Shown here: one piece after another, positions 1-8,683 of the stretch
Layout: each line of letters begins with the position of its first letter
How positions within the stretch are numbered: position 1 is the stretch's first letter
Source of the DNA: Georgenia soli
GTDB taxonomy: Bacteria; Actinomycetota; Actinomycetes; Actinomycetales; Actinomycetaceae
DNA: 64,000 nt
NCBI RefSeq assembly: GCF_002563695.1
Contig: NZ_PDJI01000004.1
Location: 2,232,001-2,296,000, forward strand
Reading direction: 5' to 3'
Made by a program: the position numbers and the translations under genes
Notes under the pieces: generated by a model
Told to the model about the DNA's origin: nothing
Databases searched by the model: none
Seen by the model: the letters and a program-made list of their open reading frames with translations, nothing else

Positions 1-229
1 ATATATCTACGGTGACGGTCCTGGAAGGGTGACACGCAGGCGAAACGCCTGTGACGCGGCTCCCAGTGTGGTGACCGGTACAGACGCTGCGCCGTCGGCT
101 GCCGCATACTGGGGGACTGATCTGCCCCGGGGTGGTTCGGCGTGCCCGCCAGCGCGCCCGGACCGACGGGGTGCACGGGACCGCACTCCTGGCAGGACGG
201 ACGTGCGGCACGGTGAAAGGCTGACCCGC

Positions 230-2536
230 GTGGCACGCAGACCATCAAGCAGCTCGGGCCGACGACCGTCGGCGCCCCGGCGCGCGTCGGCGTCCGGTGG
301 CCGCCCGGCGGCGCGGACGAAGAAGCGCTTCCTCAACTACCCCCGCGCAGGCAAGGGGCCGGTGCAGCGCTGGCTCCCCAGCTGGCGCGTGGTGCTGGGC
401 GCGTTCCTGACCGTCGTCGCGATCGGCGCCGGCATCTTCGCCTTCGCCTACGCGACCACCGACGTCCCCGAGCCCGACGACTTCGCCCTCGCCGAGTCGA
501 CGACCGTCTACTACGCCGACGGCGAGACGCCGATGGGCCAGTTCTCCGAGGTGGACCGTCAGATCGTCGCCCTCGACACGCTGCCCGAGCACGTCCCGGC
601 CGCCGTCATCGCCTCCGAGGACCGGCGGTTCTACGAGAACAACGGCGTCGACCCGAAGGGCCTCGTCCGCGCCCTGTGGAACAACGTCCGCGGCCTGCCC
701 ACCCAGGGTGGCTCCACGCTGACCCAGCAGTACGTCGAGCGCTACTACATGGGCACCACGACGAACTACCTGGGCAAGTTCAAGGAGACCATCCTCGCGC
801 TGAAGATCGACCAGTCGCAGACCAAGGCCGAGATCCTCGAGAACTACCTCAACACCATCTACTTCGGCCGCGGCGCCTACGGCATCGAGAAGGCCGCCCA
901 GGCCTACTTCGACAAGCCCGCCGCCGACCTGTCGGTCTCCGAGGCCGCCCTCATCGCCGGGATCATCCCGTCGCCGTCCAACTGGGACCCCGCCGTCGAC
1001 CCCGAGCGGGCGGAGCAGCGCTGGAACCGCGTCATGGACCTCATGGTCCAGGACGGCTGGATCACCGCGGAGGACCGGGCCGCCGCCCAGTACCCCCAGA
1101 CGATCGAGGCCGCCCGGGACAACATCTACGGCGGCCCCAACGGCTACCTGCTGAAGATGGTGCGCAACGAGCTCGTCGCCAAGGCGGGCATCTCCGAGGA
1201 GGAGATCGACACCCGCGGTCTGGACATCGTCACCACGATCGACCAGCGCAACCAGGAGGCCGCGGTGCAGGCGGTGGACAACCTGCCTGACGACCGGCCG
1301 AAGAACAACCACGTCGCGCTCGTGTCGATCGACCCGGCCACCGGCGGCATCGTCGCGCTGTACGGCGGGCCGGACTACATCTCCCAGGCGCAGAACGACG
1401 CGACCCAGTCGGTCGCCCAGGGTGGCTCGACCTTCAAGCCGTTCACGCTGATCGCGGCGCTCGAGAACGGCGTCACCCTGGACGACAGGTACCAGAGCTA
1501 TGACGACATGGAGATCGAGGGCTACGACTTCCCCGTCTCCAACTACGACAGCATCAACCGCGGCCGGATCGACGTCGTCGAGGCGACCGCGCACTCCGTC
1601 AACACGGTCTACGCGCAGATGAACGTCGAGGCCGGGCCGGAGAAGACGGTCGACGTCGCCACCCGGGCGGGTCTGCCCGAGGACACCCCCGGGCTCGTCG
1701 CGACGCCGTCGAACGTGCTCGGCCCCGCCTCGCCGCACCCCATTGACCTGGCGACGGCGTACGCAACCTTCGCCGCCCAGGGCGAGCGGCACGAGACGCA
1801 CATCGTCGCCGAGGTGAAGGGCTCCGACGGCAACACCGTCTTCACCGGCAACACCGAGGGCAAGCGCGTCTTCGACCAGCAGGTGATGGCGGACGCCACC
1901 TACGCCATGAGCCAGGTGGTCGAGCGCGGCACCGCCGAGAAGGCCAGCGCCATCGGCCGCCCCGCGGCCGGCAAGACGGGCTCGTCCAACGCCTACCGCT
2001 CGGCGTGGTTCTCCGGGTTCGTCCCGCAGCTGTCCACCACCGTCGCGATGTTCCAGACCGGTGAGGACGGCACCGAGGAGGTGCTCTCCGGCTTCGGCGG
2101 CATCAACACCATCGCGGGCGGGACCTTCCCCACCCAGGTGTGGACGGACTACATGATGGTGGCGACCGAGGGCATGGAGATCCAGGACTTCCCGGAGCGC
2201 TCCGCCCCGAAGCGCACCTACGTCCCGGCGCCCGCGCCGGAGCCGACGACACCGGCGCCGGAGCCCACCACCGAGGAGCCGACGACGGAGGCGCCCACCG
2301 AGACGCCGTCGCCGACCCCGTCGCCGACCCCGACGCCCACGCCGACCCCCACGCCCAGCCCGACGCCCACGACGCCGGCGCCGGAGCCCAGCCCCACGGA
2401 CGGGGACGGGCAGATCCTGCCCGAGCCGCCGGCCGGTGGCGCGCCCGGCCAGCCGCCCGGCAGCGGTGGTGGCGGTACCGGCACCAACGGCGCTGCGGCC
2501 CGCTGGTGGGAGGACTGGGTCGGCACCGCCAGCTGA
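230..2536 (+). CDS. Class A penicillin-binding protein (bifunctional glycosyltransferase/transpeptidase)
   Basis: Polymerises and cross-links peptidoglycan outside the membrane. The GTG start at 230 is preferred over an in-frame upstream start at 29 because GTGAAAGG lies 9 bases before it and the upstream stretch is not protein-like; this gives 768 aa. A basic cytoplasmic tail is followed by one membrane anchor (about residues 54-76), then a GT51 domain with SEDRRFYENNGVD and QGGSTLTQQ, then a transpeptidase domain with GGSTFKPF (catalytic Ser about 400), SVN (about 456) and KTGSS (Lys about 582). The C-terminus is a Pro/Thr-rich low-complexity tail, probably wall-spanning, ending in a Gly-rich stretch. 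All catalytic motifs are intact. Which actinobacterial PonA paralogue it represents cannot be decided from the sequence. Confidence 0.93.
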   Translation: MARRPSSSSGRRPSAPRRASASGGRPAARTKKRFLNYPRAGKGPVQRWLPSWRVVLGAFLTVVAIGAGIFAFAYATTDVPEPDDFALAESTTVYYADGETPMGQFSEVDRQIVALDTLPEHVPAAVIASEDRRFYENNGVDPKGLVRALWNNVRGLPTQGGSTLTQQYVERYYMGTTTNYLGKFKETILALKIDQSQTKAEILENYLNTIYFGRGAYGIEKAAQAYFDKPAADLSVSEAALIAGIIPSPSNWDPAVDPERAEQRWNRVMDLMVQDGWITAEDRAAAQYPQTIEAARDNIYGGPNGYLLKMVRNELVAKAGISEEEIDTRGLDIVTTIDQRNQEAAVQAVDNLPDDRPKNNHVALVSIDPATGGIVALYGGPDYISQAQNDATQSVAQGGSTFKPFTLIAALENGVTLDDRYQSYDDMEIEGYDFPVSNYDSINRGRIDVVEATAHSVNTVYAQMNVEAGPEKTVDVATRAGLPEDTPGLVATPSNVLGPASPHPIDLATAYATFAAQGERHETHIVAEVKGSDGNTVFTGNTEGKRVFDQQVMADATYAMSQVVERGTAEKASAIGRPAAGKTGSSNAYRSAWFSGFVPQLSTTVAMFQTGEDGTEEVLSGFGGINTIAGGTFPTQVWTDYMMVATEGMEIQDFPERSAPKRTYVPAPAPEPTTPAPEPTTEEPTTEAPTETPSPTPSPTPTPTPTPTPSPTPTTPAPEPSPTDGDGQILPEPPAGGAPGQPPGSGGGGTGTNGAAARWWEDWVGTAS

Positions 2537-2610
2537 CCGGCCCGGCGGCCGCGGCCGGCTGAGGCCTGACCGGACCCGGCCGCGCCAACGGGCCCACGCC
2601 CGCTCACGGC

Positions 2611-2660
2611 ACAACGGTGAGGATCTGATGCCCCCCGAGGCACCGGACCCTCACCGTTGT
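2611..2660. terminator. 12-bp perfect inverted repeat after the PBP gene
   Basis: ACAACGGTGAGG (2611-2622) pairs perfectly with 2649-2660. The 26-base spacer holds a second small TGCC/GGCA pairing. It lies 75 bases past the PBP stop and has no T-run, so it is either a terminator of the GC-rich actinobacterial kind or a regulatory hairpin in front of the rpsF operon. Confidence 0.55.
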
Positions 2661-2756
2661 CGTATCCGCCGTCGTCCACAGGGTGGCGGCGATCCACAGA
2701 AGGTGTGACGAGGTTCGCGGTCCTGGCGACGGCGCCGCTACGGTAATGTTGTCCGT

Positions 2757-2836
2757 TGGTCCCTGGCGTCGGCGCACCCGTGCTGGCTCACGGGACCATC
2801 GCACGCAGAACCCTCCTGTCACGGAGAGACCGTGAC
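2757..2836 (+). promoter_or_regulatory. Structured leader of the rpsF operon
   Basis: Two hairpins precede the rpsF ribosome binding site. TGGTCCC (2757-2763) pairs with GGGACCA (2792-2798). GTCACGG (2818-2824) pairs with CCGTGAC (2830-2836) around a 5-base loop. The second ends 11 bases before the AGAGGAGGTGG Shine-Dalgarno. Many bacteria autoregulate this operon through an S6:S18-binding leader RNA; whether this one does is inference. Confidence 0.4.
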
Positions 2837-2866
2837 CGCCTAGTCCAGAGGAGGTGGGTACCAAGC

Positions 2867-3154
2867 ATGCGCCAGTACGAACTGATGATCATCCTCGACC
2901 CGGAGGTCGACGAGCGTACGGTCGCCCCGTCGCTCGACAAGCTGCTCGCGGTCGTCAAGACCGGTGGCACCGTCGACAACGTCGACATCTGGGGCAAGCG
3001 CCGTCTTGCCTACGACATCAAGAAGCGTTCCGAGGGCATCTACGCCGTGGTCAACATGACCACGACGCCGGACGTCGCCCAGGAGCTCGACCGCCAGCTC
3101 GGCCTGAACGAGGCCGTCCTGCGCACCAAGCTCATCCGCCCGGACGCCCACTGA
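2867..3154 (+). CDS. rpsF: 30S ribosomal protein S6
   Basis: Component of the small-subunit platform, where it binds S18. The protein is 95 aa, normal for the family, beginning [16 protein letters not shown] and containing the conserved [12 protein letters not shown] segment. The start at 2867 is fixed by a strong SD (AGAGGAGGTGG, 2847-2857); the frame is open further upstream but without homology. It is first in the rpsF-ssb-rpsR-rplI operon. Confidence 0.98.
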   Translation: MRQYELMIILDPEVDERTVAPSLDKLLAVVKTGGTVDNVDIWGKRRLAYDIKKRSEGIYAVVNMTTTPDVAQELDRQLGLNEAVLRTKLIRPDAH

Positions 3155-3196
3155 GCACTCGCTCGGTGAGCCCCAACTGACCCAGGGAGCACACGC

Positions 3197-3772
3197 ATGG
3201 CAGGCGAGACCGTCATCACCGTCGTCGGGAACCTGACGGCGGACCCCGAGCTGCGTTTCACCCCGTCGGGGGCGGCCGTGGCCAGCTTCACCGTGGCGTC
3301 CACGCCGCGCACCTTCGACCGTCAGGCCAACGAGTGGAAGGACGGGGAGACCCTGTTCATGCGCTGCTCGGTCTGGCGCGAGGCCGCGGAGAACGTCGCC
3401 GAGTCGCTGACCAAGGGCACCCGCGTGATCGTGCAGGGGCGGCTCGTGCAGCGCTCCTTCGAGACCCGTGAGGGCGAGAAGCGCACGGTCGTGGAGATGC
3501 AGGTCGACGAGGTCGGTCCTTCCATGCGCTACGCCACGGCCAAGGTCACCCGCTCCCAGCGCGGTGGCGGCGGCTTCGGTGGCGGCTCCGGCGGTCAGGG
3601 CGGCTACGGAGGTGGCCAGGGCGGCTACGCCGGGGCCGGCGTCCAGCAGGGCGGCGGGTTCGGCGGCGGTCAGCAGCAGGGTGGCGGCTACAACGCCCCC
3701 GGCGGCGGCCAGGCCGACGACCCCTGGGCCACGGGCGGCTCGAGCGCGTTCAACGACGAGCCCCCCTTCTAA
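3197..3772 (+). CDS. ssb: Single-stranded DNA-binding protein
   Basis: Coats ssDNA in replication and repair. It is 191 aa: an N-terminal OB fold (about residues 1-110, starting [20 protein letters not shown]), a long Gly/Gln-rich disordered linker, and the acidic partner-binding tip DEPPF. SD AGGGAG lies 9 bases upstream of the ATG. The position between rpsF and rpsR is the classic arrangement. The linker is repetitive in Gly, as usual for actinobacterial SSB. Confidence 0.98.
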   Translation: MAGETVITVVGNLTADPELRFTPSGAAVASFTVASTPRTFDRQANEWKDGETLFMRCSVWREAAENVAESLTKGTRVIVQGRLVQRSFETREGEKRTVVEMQVDEVGPSMRYATAKVTRSQRGGGGFGGGSGGQGGYGGGQGGYAGAGVQQGGGFGGGQQQGGGYNAPGGGQADDPWATGGSSAFNDEPPF

Positions 3773-3832
3773 GTCAGACCTTCGGGAGCGGCGCACGGCG
3801 CCCCGCCCGCGATACATCGAGGAGCATCAACT

Positions 3833-4069
3833 ATGGCGAAGCCCGTTCTTCGCAAGCCCAAGAAGAAGGCCAACCCGCTCAAGTCGGCCAAGATCGAGAA
3901 CGTCGACTACAAGGACACCGCGCTGCTTCGGAAGTTCATCTCCGACCGCGGCAAGATCCGCGCCCGTCGCGTGACCGGTGTGTCCGTCCAGGAGCAGCGA
4001 CTGATCGCCAAGGCCGTCAAGAACGCCCGCGAGATGGCCCTGCTGCCGTACTCGAGCTCGGCTCGCTGA
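3833..4069 (+). CDS. rpsR: 30S ribosomal protein S18
   Basis: Small-subunit protein that pairs with S6. It is 78 aa and basic, with the family core around [20 protein letters not shown] and [28 protein letters not shown] lies upstream of the ATG at 3833. Four CXXC cysteines seen in some S18 paralogues are absent, so this is the zinc-free form. Confidence 0.98.
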   Translation: MAKPVLRKPKKKANPLKSAKIENVDYKDTALLRKFISDRGKIRARRVTGVSVQEQRLIAKAVKNAREMALLPYSSSAR

Positions 4070-4086
4070 GGCAAGGGAGGCACATC

Positions 4087-4539
4087 ATGGCAAAGCTGAT
4101 CCTGACCCACGAGGTCTCTGGTCTCGGCACCGCCGGTGACGTGGTCGAGGTCAAGGACGGGTACGCCCGCAACTACCTCGTCCCGCGTGGCCTGGCCACC
4201 CGTTGGACCAAGGGCGGCCAGAAGCAGGTCGACCAGATCCAGGCCGCCCGCAAGGCCCGCGCGATCCACACGATCGAGGAGGCCCGGGACGTCCGTGACC
4301 GCCTGCAGGCCAACCCGGTCACCGTCGCCGTCCGCTCCGGTGAGAACGGCCGCCTCTTCGGCGCCGTGACCACCTCGGACATCGCCGAGGCCGTCAAGGC
4401 CGCCGGTGGTCCGCAGCTCGACCGCCGCAAGATCGAGGTCCCGTCCCCGATCAAGGCGATCGGCGACCACAAGGTCCACGTGCGTCTGCACGAGGACGTC
4501 CAGGCCACGGTCGACGTCAAGGTCGTCCCCGCCAAGTGA
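4087..4539 (+). CDS. rplI: 50S ribosomal protein L9
   Basis: Large-subunit protein that binds 23S rRNA near the L1 stalk. It is 150 aa: N-terminal domain with [23 protein letters not shown] and the NYLVPRGLA motif, connecting helix, and C-terminal domain with [18 protein letters not shown] precedes the ATG, 17 bases after the rpsR stop. It is last in the operon and is followed by a strong hairpin. Confidence 0.98.
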   Translation: MAKLILTHEVSGLGTAGDVVEVKDGYARNYLVPRGLATRWTKGGQKQVDQIQAARKARAIHTIEEARDVRDRLQANPVTVAVRSGENGRLFGAVTTSDIAEAVKAAGGPQLDRRKIEVPSPIKAIGDHKVHVRLHEDVQATVDVKVVPAK

Positions 4540-4583
4540 CACCGGCAGGCTTCCCGACGGCGTGAGTCGCCGGGATCCTGCAC

Positions 4584-4625
4584 CGGCTCCGGCCCGGTCC
4601 CCGTCGTGGGACCGGGCCGGAGCCG
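4584..4625. terminator. 18-bp perfect hairpin between convergent rplI and a VOC gene
   Basis: 4584-4601 pairs without mismatch with 4608-4625 around a 6-base loop. It sits between the ends of two convergent genes, so it probably terminates both. No T-run follows, which is common for GC-rich actinobacterial terminators. Confidence 0.8.
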
Positions 4626-4687
4626 TTGGCGCAGGCTGCAGCGAACGAGGCTCGCCCGTGGGCCGCTCCGCCGCCCGGACTGCGCCG

Positions 4688-5191
4688 TCACGTCCCCCGC
4701 GTCGCGGGCTCACCCGAGCCCTCGATCGCGGCCCGCAGCGCCGCGAGGTCGAACTTCCCGCGGGTCGCGAGCATGGCCTGGGTGACGCGGCGGACCTTCT
4801 CCTGGTCGGGATCCTGGTACATCTCGTACCACTCGGTCGGGACCACCTGCCAGGAGAGGCCGTAGCGGTCCTTCAGCCACCCGCACGGGCCGGGCTCACC
4901 GCCCTCGACGAGCCGGTCCCAGAAGTGGTCGATCTCCTCCTGGCCGTCGCAGTTGACCACGAAGGAGACCGCCTCGGTGAACGGGAACTGCGGCCCGCCG
5001 TTGATGCCGGTGAACCACTGGCCCTGGAGCCTGAAGTCGACGGTCATCACGGTGCCCTCGGGGCCGGGGCTGTCCGGTCCGTACCGGGTGATCGTGCCGA
5101 TCCGGCTGTCCCCGCCGAAGACGTCGACGTAGAAGCGCGCCGCCTCCTCGGCCTCGGTGTCGAACCAGAGGTTCGGCTGGATCCGCTGCAT
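4688..5191 (-). CDS. VOC-fold (PhnB-like) protein
   Basis: A 167-aa protein of the glyoxalase/bleomycin-resistance/dioxygenase superfamily, PhnB-like branch, beginning MQRIQPNLWFDTEAEEAARFYVDVFG and containing GLSWQVVPTEWYEM. The ATG at 5191 is chosen because AGGAGGCCGAC stands directly before it. Proteins of this branch are often mis-annotated as ubiquinone methyltransferases; no substrate can be assigned. It is monocistronic and convergent with rplI. Confidence 0.8.
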   Translation of the reverse strand: MQRIQPNLWFDTEAEEAARFYVDVFGGDSRIGTITRYGPDSPGPEGTVMTVDFRLQGQWFTGINGGPQFPFTEAVSFVVNCDGQEEIDHFWDRLVEGGEPGPCGWLKDRYGLSWQVVPTEWYEMYQDPDQEKVRRVTQAMLATRGKFDLAALRAAIEGSGEPATRGT

Positions 5192-5329
5192 GTCGGCCTC
5201 CTGCGTGTGCGCCCTTGCTCCCTGCTCCAGCGTAGGAGGGTCGCCTGCCGCAGGGGCGGAACACGGTGGAGCGTCCTGACGGCGGCCGGGACGCAACGCC
5301 CTCCTCGCCGCACCCGTACGGTGTCCCTC

Positions 5330-5560
5330 AGTGTCAGGGTGAGTGCTGCCGCTGTTGCGGTGGTTGGATCCTGAGCACCTGGTGTCTGGCTCTTACGGTG
5401 TCTGCCGACCTTCGGGTCTGGCGTGCATGGGTTTTGCCGGCACCGGGTGTGACGGACCGGCCGGCGTGACTTGATAGGAGCGTGGCGTCGCCCCCACTGA
5501 GATGTGTCCGCCGGCCGGTCCAACCGTCCCGTCACTGATCAGGTGAAGGAGGCAACCACC
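5330..5560 (+). ncRNA. Candidate bridge-type RNA region in the IS110 left end
   Basis: Non-coding stretch before the transposase start. GGACCGGCCGGCG (5454-5466) pairs perfectly with 5509-5521. GCCGACC-TTCG-GGTC-T-GGC (5404-5422) forms a stem with a UUCG tetraloop and one bulge. CCCT/AGGG pair near 5335-5347. IS110-group elements are known to encode a bridge RNA in this position that specifies target and donor; assigning that role here is inference from position and structure. Confidence 0.5.
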
Positions 5561-6622
5561 ATGGTTGTTGTTGGCGCCGACGTGCACAAGCGCTCCCACA
5601 CGTTCGTCGCGGTCGATCAGGCCGGCCGCAAGCTCGCCGAGATCACGGTCAAGGCCGTGACCGTCGGGCACGACAAGGCGGTGCGCTGGGCCCAGGACCG
5701 CTTCGGCGCCGAGCTGGTGTGGGCGATCGAGGACTGCCGTCACCTCTCGGCCCGCCTGGAGATCGACCTGCTCGACGCTGGCCAGCAGGTGGTGCGGGTG
5801 CCGCCGAAGATGATGGCCGAGCAGCGCCGCACGGCTCGCACGCGGGGCAAGTCCGACCCGATCGACGCCCTGGCGGTGGCTCGGGCCGCGCTGCGCGAGC
5901 CGGACCTGCCGGTGGCCACCCACGACGAGGCGTCCCGGGAGATCAAGCTGCTGACCGACCACCGCGAGGACCTGGTGCGCCAGCGCACCAGCATCGTCAA
6001 CCGGTTCCGGTGGCACCTGCACCGGATCGATCCCACGATCGACCCGGCTGCGAAGTCGCTGAACATCGCCAGGAGCCGGGCCCGCCTGCGTGACCAGCTC
6101 GCCGACCTGGGCGGGATCGACGCGCGCCTGGCCCGTGAGCTGCTCGAAGACATCGAGGCGCTCACCGGGCGGATCGACGCCCTGGAGAAGGAGATCTCCG
6201 CGCTGGTGAAGGAACGGGCCCCCGAGCTGCTCGAGCTGCCCGGCTGCGCCGCGCTGACCGCGGCGAAGATCGTTGGCGAGACGGCCGGGATCGGCCGGTT
6301 CGCCCACGAGGCGAAGTACGCGATGCACGCCGGGGTCGCCCCGATCCCGGTCTGGTCCGGGAACACCCGCGGCCGGGTCAGGATGAACAAGTCGGGCAAC
6401 CGCCAGCTCAACGCCGCCCTGCATCGCATCGCCATCACCCAGATCAGGCTCGGCGGCCTGGGCCGTGCCTACTACGACAAGCGCCTCGCCGCCGGAGACA
6501 CCAGGACCGAGGCCCTGCGCTGCCTCAAGCGGCGGCTCGCACGCGTCGTGTACAACACCCTGAAAAACCCGAACACCAACCAGTCAACCGCCACCACACC
6601 CGCCTACGCGGCAGCGGCTTGA
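5561..6622 (+). CDS. IS110-family DEDD transposase/recombinase
   Basis: A 353-aa recombinase. The N-terminal RuvC-like DEDD domain shows GADVHKRSHTFVAVD, then WAIEDCRHLSARL and GKSDPIDALAVARA. The C-terminal Transposase_20 domain contains LPGCAALTAAKIVGE and MHAGVAPIPVWSGNTRG. The ATG at 5561 follows AAGGAGG with normal spacing; an open frame extends to 5504 but crosses the paired left-end structure. The gene appears intact, so the element may be active. Confidence 0.92.
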   Translation: MVVVGADVHKRSHTFVAVDQAGRKLAEITVKAVTVGHDKAVRWAQDRFGAELVWAIEDCRHLSARLEIDLLDAGQQVVRVPPKMMAEQRRTARTRGKSDPIDALAVARAALREPDLPVATHDEASREIKLLTDHREDLVRQRTSIVNRFRWHLHRIDPTIDPAAKSLNIARSRARLRDQLADLGGIDARLARELLEDIEALTGRIDALEKEISALVKERAPELLELPGCAALTAAKIVGETAGIGRFAHEAKYAMHAGVAPIPVWSGNTRGRVRMNKSGNRQLNAALHRIAITQIRLGGLGRAYYDKRLAAGDTRTEALRCLKRRLARVVYNTLKNPNTNQSTATTPAYAAAA

Positions 6623-6636
6623 CATAGGAGAAACCC

Positions 6637-6978
6637 ATGGCTCTGACACCGCATGCCGTGACCTTCGACGCCGAGGACGCCGCCTCCCTCGCCCGCTTCT
6701 GGGCCGATGCGCTCGACCTGCCCGTGCGCGACGGCGCGACGGCGGAGTTCGCCGCCGTCGGCGGCCAGGACCTCACGTACCTCTTCTTCGCCGTGCCGGA
6801 GGGGAAGACGGCCAAGAACCGCGTGCACCTCGACCTGGAGGCCACGGACCGGGAGGCCGAGGTCGAGCGGCTGCTCTCCATCGGCGCGACCCGCCTGGGT
6901 GACCACGAGGAAGGCGTCCGGTGGACCGTCATGGCCGATCCCGAGGGCAACGAGTTCTGCATCGTGCAGACCCACTGA
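6637..6978 (+). CDS. VOC-fold (glyoxalase-like) protein
   Basis: A 113-aa single-domain VOC protein: MALTPHAVTFDAEDAASLARFW, KNRVHLDLEATDREAEVERL and DPEGNEFCIVQ are typical of the Glyoxalase_6 group. The SD (TAGGAG) lies only a few bases past the IS110 transposase stop, so its native promoter has probably been displaced or it is now read from the IS. Substrate unknown. Confidence 0.75.
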   Translation: MALTPHAVTFDAEDAASLARFWADALDLPVRDGATAEFAAVGGQDLTYLFFAVPEGKTAKNRVHLDLEATDREAEVERLLSIGATRLGDHEEGVRWTVMADPEGNEFCIVQTH

Positions 6979-7005
6979 CGACGGCGGAGCCGCCGCCCGG
7001 CGGTG

Positions 7006-8388
7006 CTACCGGTCTGCGCCGGGCACCATCCAGCTCGTCCCGCGCGCCCGCAGGCCCGTGGTCACGGCCCGCGCCGTCATGAAGCCCGCTCCGAAGGCGA
7101 GCCACAGCCACGCGAGCCCGGCTGCGCCGTCGGGAGCCGAGTGCTGGACGAGCCAGGCGAGGGGCAGGTAGACGACGAGGGTGAGCACGCCCGCCCACGC
7201 CAGGTAGCGGCCGTCGCCGGCCCCGATGAGGACGCCGTCGAGGACGTAGACCCACCCCGCGACCGGCAGGCACGCGCCGGCCACGGCGAGTCCGACGGCG
7301 GCGGCGAGGCGGACGTCGTCGTCCCCGGTGAAGAGGGGGGCGAGCCACCAGCCCGCCGCCGCGAACACGACGCCGATGACCGCTCCCGCGGCGGTGCCCC
7401 ACTGCAGGCAGCGACGCATGAGGGCCCGGACGTACGACACGTCGCCGGCGCCGAGCGCCTGGCCGACCATCGCCTGGGCGGCGATGGCGAGGGCGTCGAG
7501 CGCGAACGCGGCGAGGCCCCACATCGCGTTGACCACCTGGTGGCCGGCGAGGCTGACGGCGCCGAGCGACGTCGCGACGGCGACGGTCGCCAGGATCGCC
7601 CCGCGGAGCGTGAGCGTGCGGACCAGGAGCGGGCTGCCCGCCCGCGCCGCGGACCAGATCCCGGCCGCGCGGGGGCGCAGATCGACGCCGATGCCGCGGG
7701 CGCGGTGCAGGACGACGAGCACCAGCGTCAGCCCCATGCCGGTCTGGGCGACGGCCGTCCCCAGGCCCGAGCCGGCGACGCCCATTCCCAGGCCGTAGAT
7801 GAAGAGCGCGTTCAGGGCGATGTTCGACAGTGCCCCGGCCACCGCGACGACGAACGGCGTGCGGGTGTCGAGGAGGCCGCGCAGCGTCCCGGTGGCCGCG
7901 AGCACCAGCAGCATGCCGGGCAGGCCGGGTGCGGACCAGCGCAGATAGGCGACGGCGTGGGGGACGACCGCGTCCGGGGCACCCATCGCGGAGACCAGCT
8001 GCGGCGCGGTGGCCATGAGTGCGGCGGTCGTCACCGCTCCGAGGACGAGCGCGAGCCACATGCCGTCGATGCCCGCGCTGACGCCTCCGGCCCGGTCCCC
8101 CGCCCCGACTCGTCTCGCCGTCGCGGCAGTCGTGGCGTAGGCGAGGAAGACGAAGATGCCGACAGCCGTCATCAGCAGGGTGGACGAGAGCGAGAGGCCG
8201 GCCAGCTCGGCGGTGCCGAGGTGCCCGACCATGGCGGAGTCGATGAGCACGAACAGCGGCTCGGCGACGAGCGCACCGAGCGCCGGGATCGCCAGGGCCA
8301 GGATCTGCCGGTCCAGCGCACGTCCGTGCGGACGGCGACCCTCAGGTTTTCCCTGAGGGTCGGGCGTGGCGCCGGGAGTGTCGTCCAC
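7006..8388 (-). CDS. MATE-family (DinF-like) multidrug/cation antiporter
   Basis: Inner-membrane exporter with about 12 predicted membrane segments, typical of the DinF branch of MATE proteins (LALAIPALGALVAEPLF, MVGHLGTAELAGL). GTG at 8388 (460 aa) is chosen because GAGGGA lies about 10 bases before it; a GTG at 8427 would add 13 residues. It is divergent from dnaB, a neighbour seen in Micrococcales. Substrate unknown. The codons just after the start contain a perfect 11-bp hairpin (8336-8362). Confidence 0.88.
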   Translation of the reverse strand: MDDTPGATPDPQGKPEGRRPHGRALDRQILALAIPALGALVAEPLFVLIDSAMVGHLGTAELAGLSLSSTLLMTAVGIFVFLAYATTAATARRVGAGDRAGGVSAGIDGMWLALVLGAVTTAALMATAPQLVSAMGAPDAVVPHAVAYLRWSAPGLPGMLLVLAATGTLRGLLDTRTPFVVAVAGALSNIALNALFIYGLGMGVAGSGLGTAVAQTGMGLTLVLVVLHRARGIGVDLRPRAAGIWSAARAGSPLLVRTLTLRGAILATVAVATSLGAVSLAGHQVVNAMWGLAAFALDALAIAAQAMVGQALGAGDVSYVRALMRRCLQWGTAAGAVIGVVFAAAGWWLAPLFTGDDDVRLAAAVGLAVAGACLPVAGWVYVLDGVLIGAGDGRYLAWAGVLTLVVYLPLAWLVQHSAPDGAAGLAWLWLAFGAGFMTARAVTTGLRARGTSWMVPGADR

Positions 8389-8471
8389 CAATCTCGTTCC
8401 CTCTTTCTCTCCACAGTGTGTGCACACAGCTGGGGACGCAGACTGGCCGGTTCAGGCGAATCGCAACCGTG

Positions 8472-8536
8472 TTACCCACAGAGTTGTCCCCAGGCTGTGC
8501 ACAACGATGGGGATGGGGTCCACAGACCGTCCACAG
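8472..8536. promoter_or_regulatory. Cluster of DnaA-box-like sequences upstream of dnaB
   Basis: Close matches to the actinobacterial DnaA box TTGTCCACA are packed here: TTACCCACA (8472-8480), TTGTCCCCA (8484-8492), TTGTGCACA on the minus strand (8496-8504), then GTCCACAG near 8519 and 8530. They lie in the divergent region between the MATE gene and dnaB. DnaA control of dnaB is the simplest reading. Confidence 0.5.
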
Positions 8537-8683
8537 GATAGGGCCGCTGCGTGCACAGGCGGGATTCGGTGTGGACGGCCGCGGCCACCTAGTCTCGCGA
8601 GGGCGCAGGATGGCGCCCGTCTGCTCTCGAGTGGGTGCTGGGCGGTAGACCTGTGCGGAGCAGGACGACGGGGAGGAGATCGG

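Larger units (their letters stand above)
5330..6622 (+). mobile_element. IS110-family insertion sequence
   Basis: A DEDD transposase gene (5561-6622) is preceded by about 230 bases of non-coding, strongly structured DNA and followed almost at once by a VOC gene. This matches the IS110 layout with a long left end. IS110 elements lack classical terminal repeats, so exact ends cannot be set: the left limit is placed near GTCCCTCAGTGTCAGGG and the right limit is within or just after 6622. A related string occurs at both ends (CTTGATAGGAG at 5470, CTTGACATAGGAG at 6618). Confidence 0.75.

Noticed and set aside
245..2614. Long minus-strand open frame of about 790 codons opposite the PBP gene
   Set aside because: It is a shadow of the GC-rich PBP codons: Arg/Gly/Leu-rich with no domain, no SD, and full overlap with a gene whose catalytic motifs are intact.
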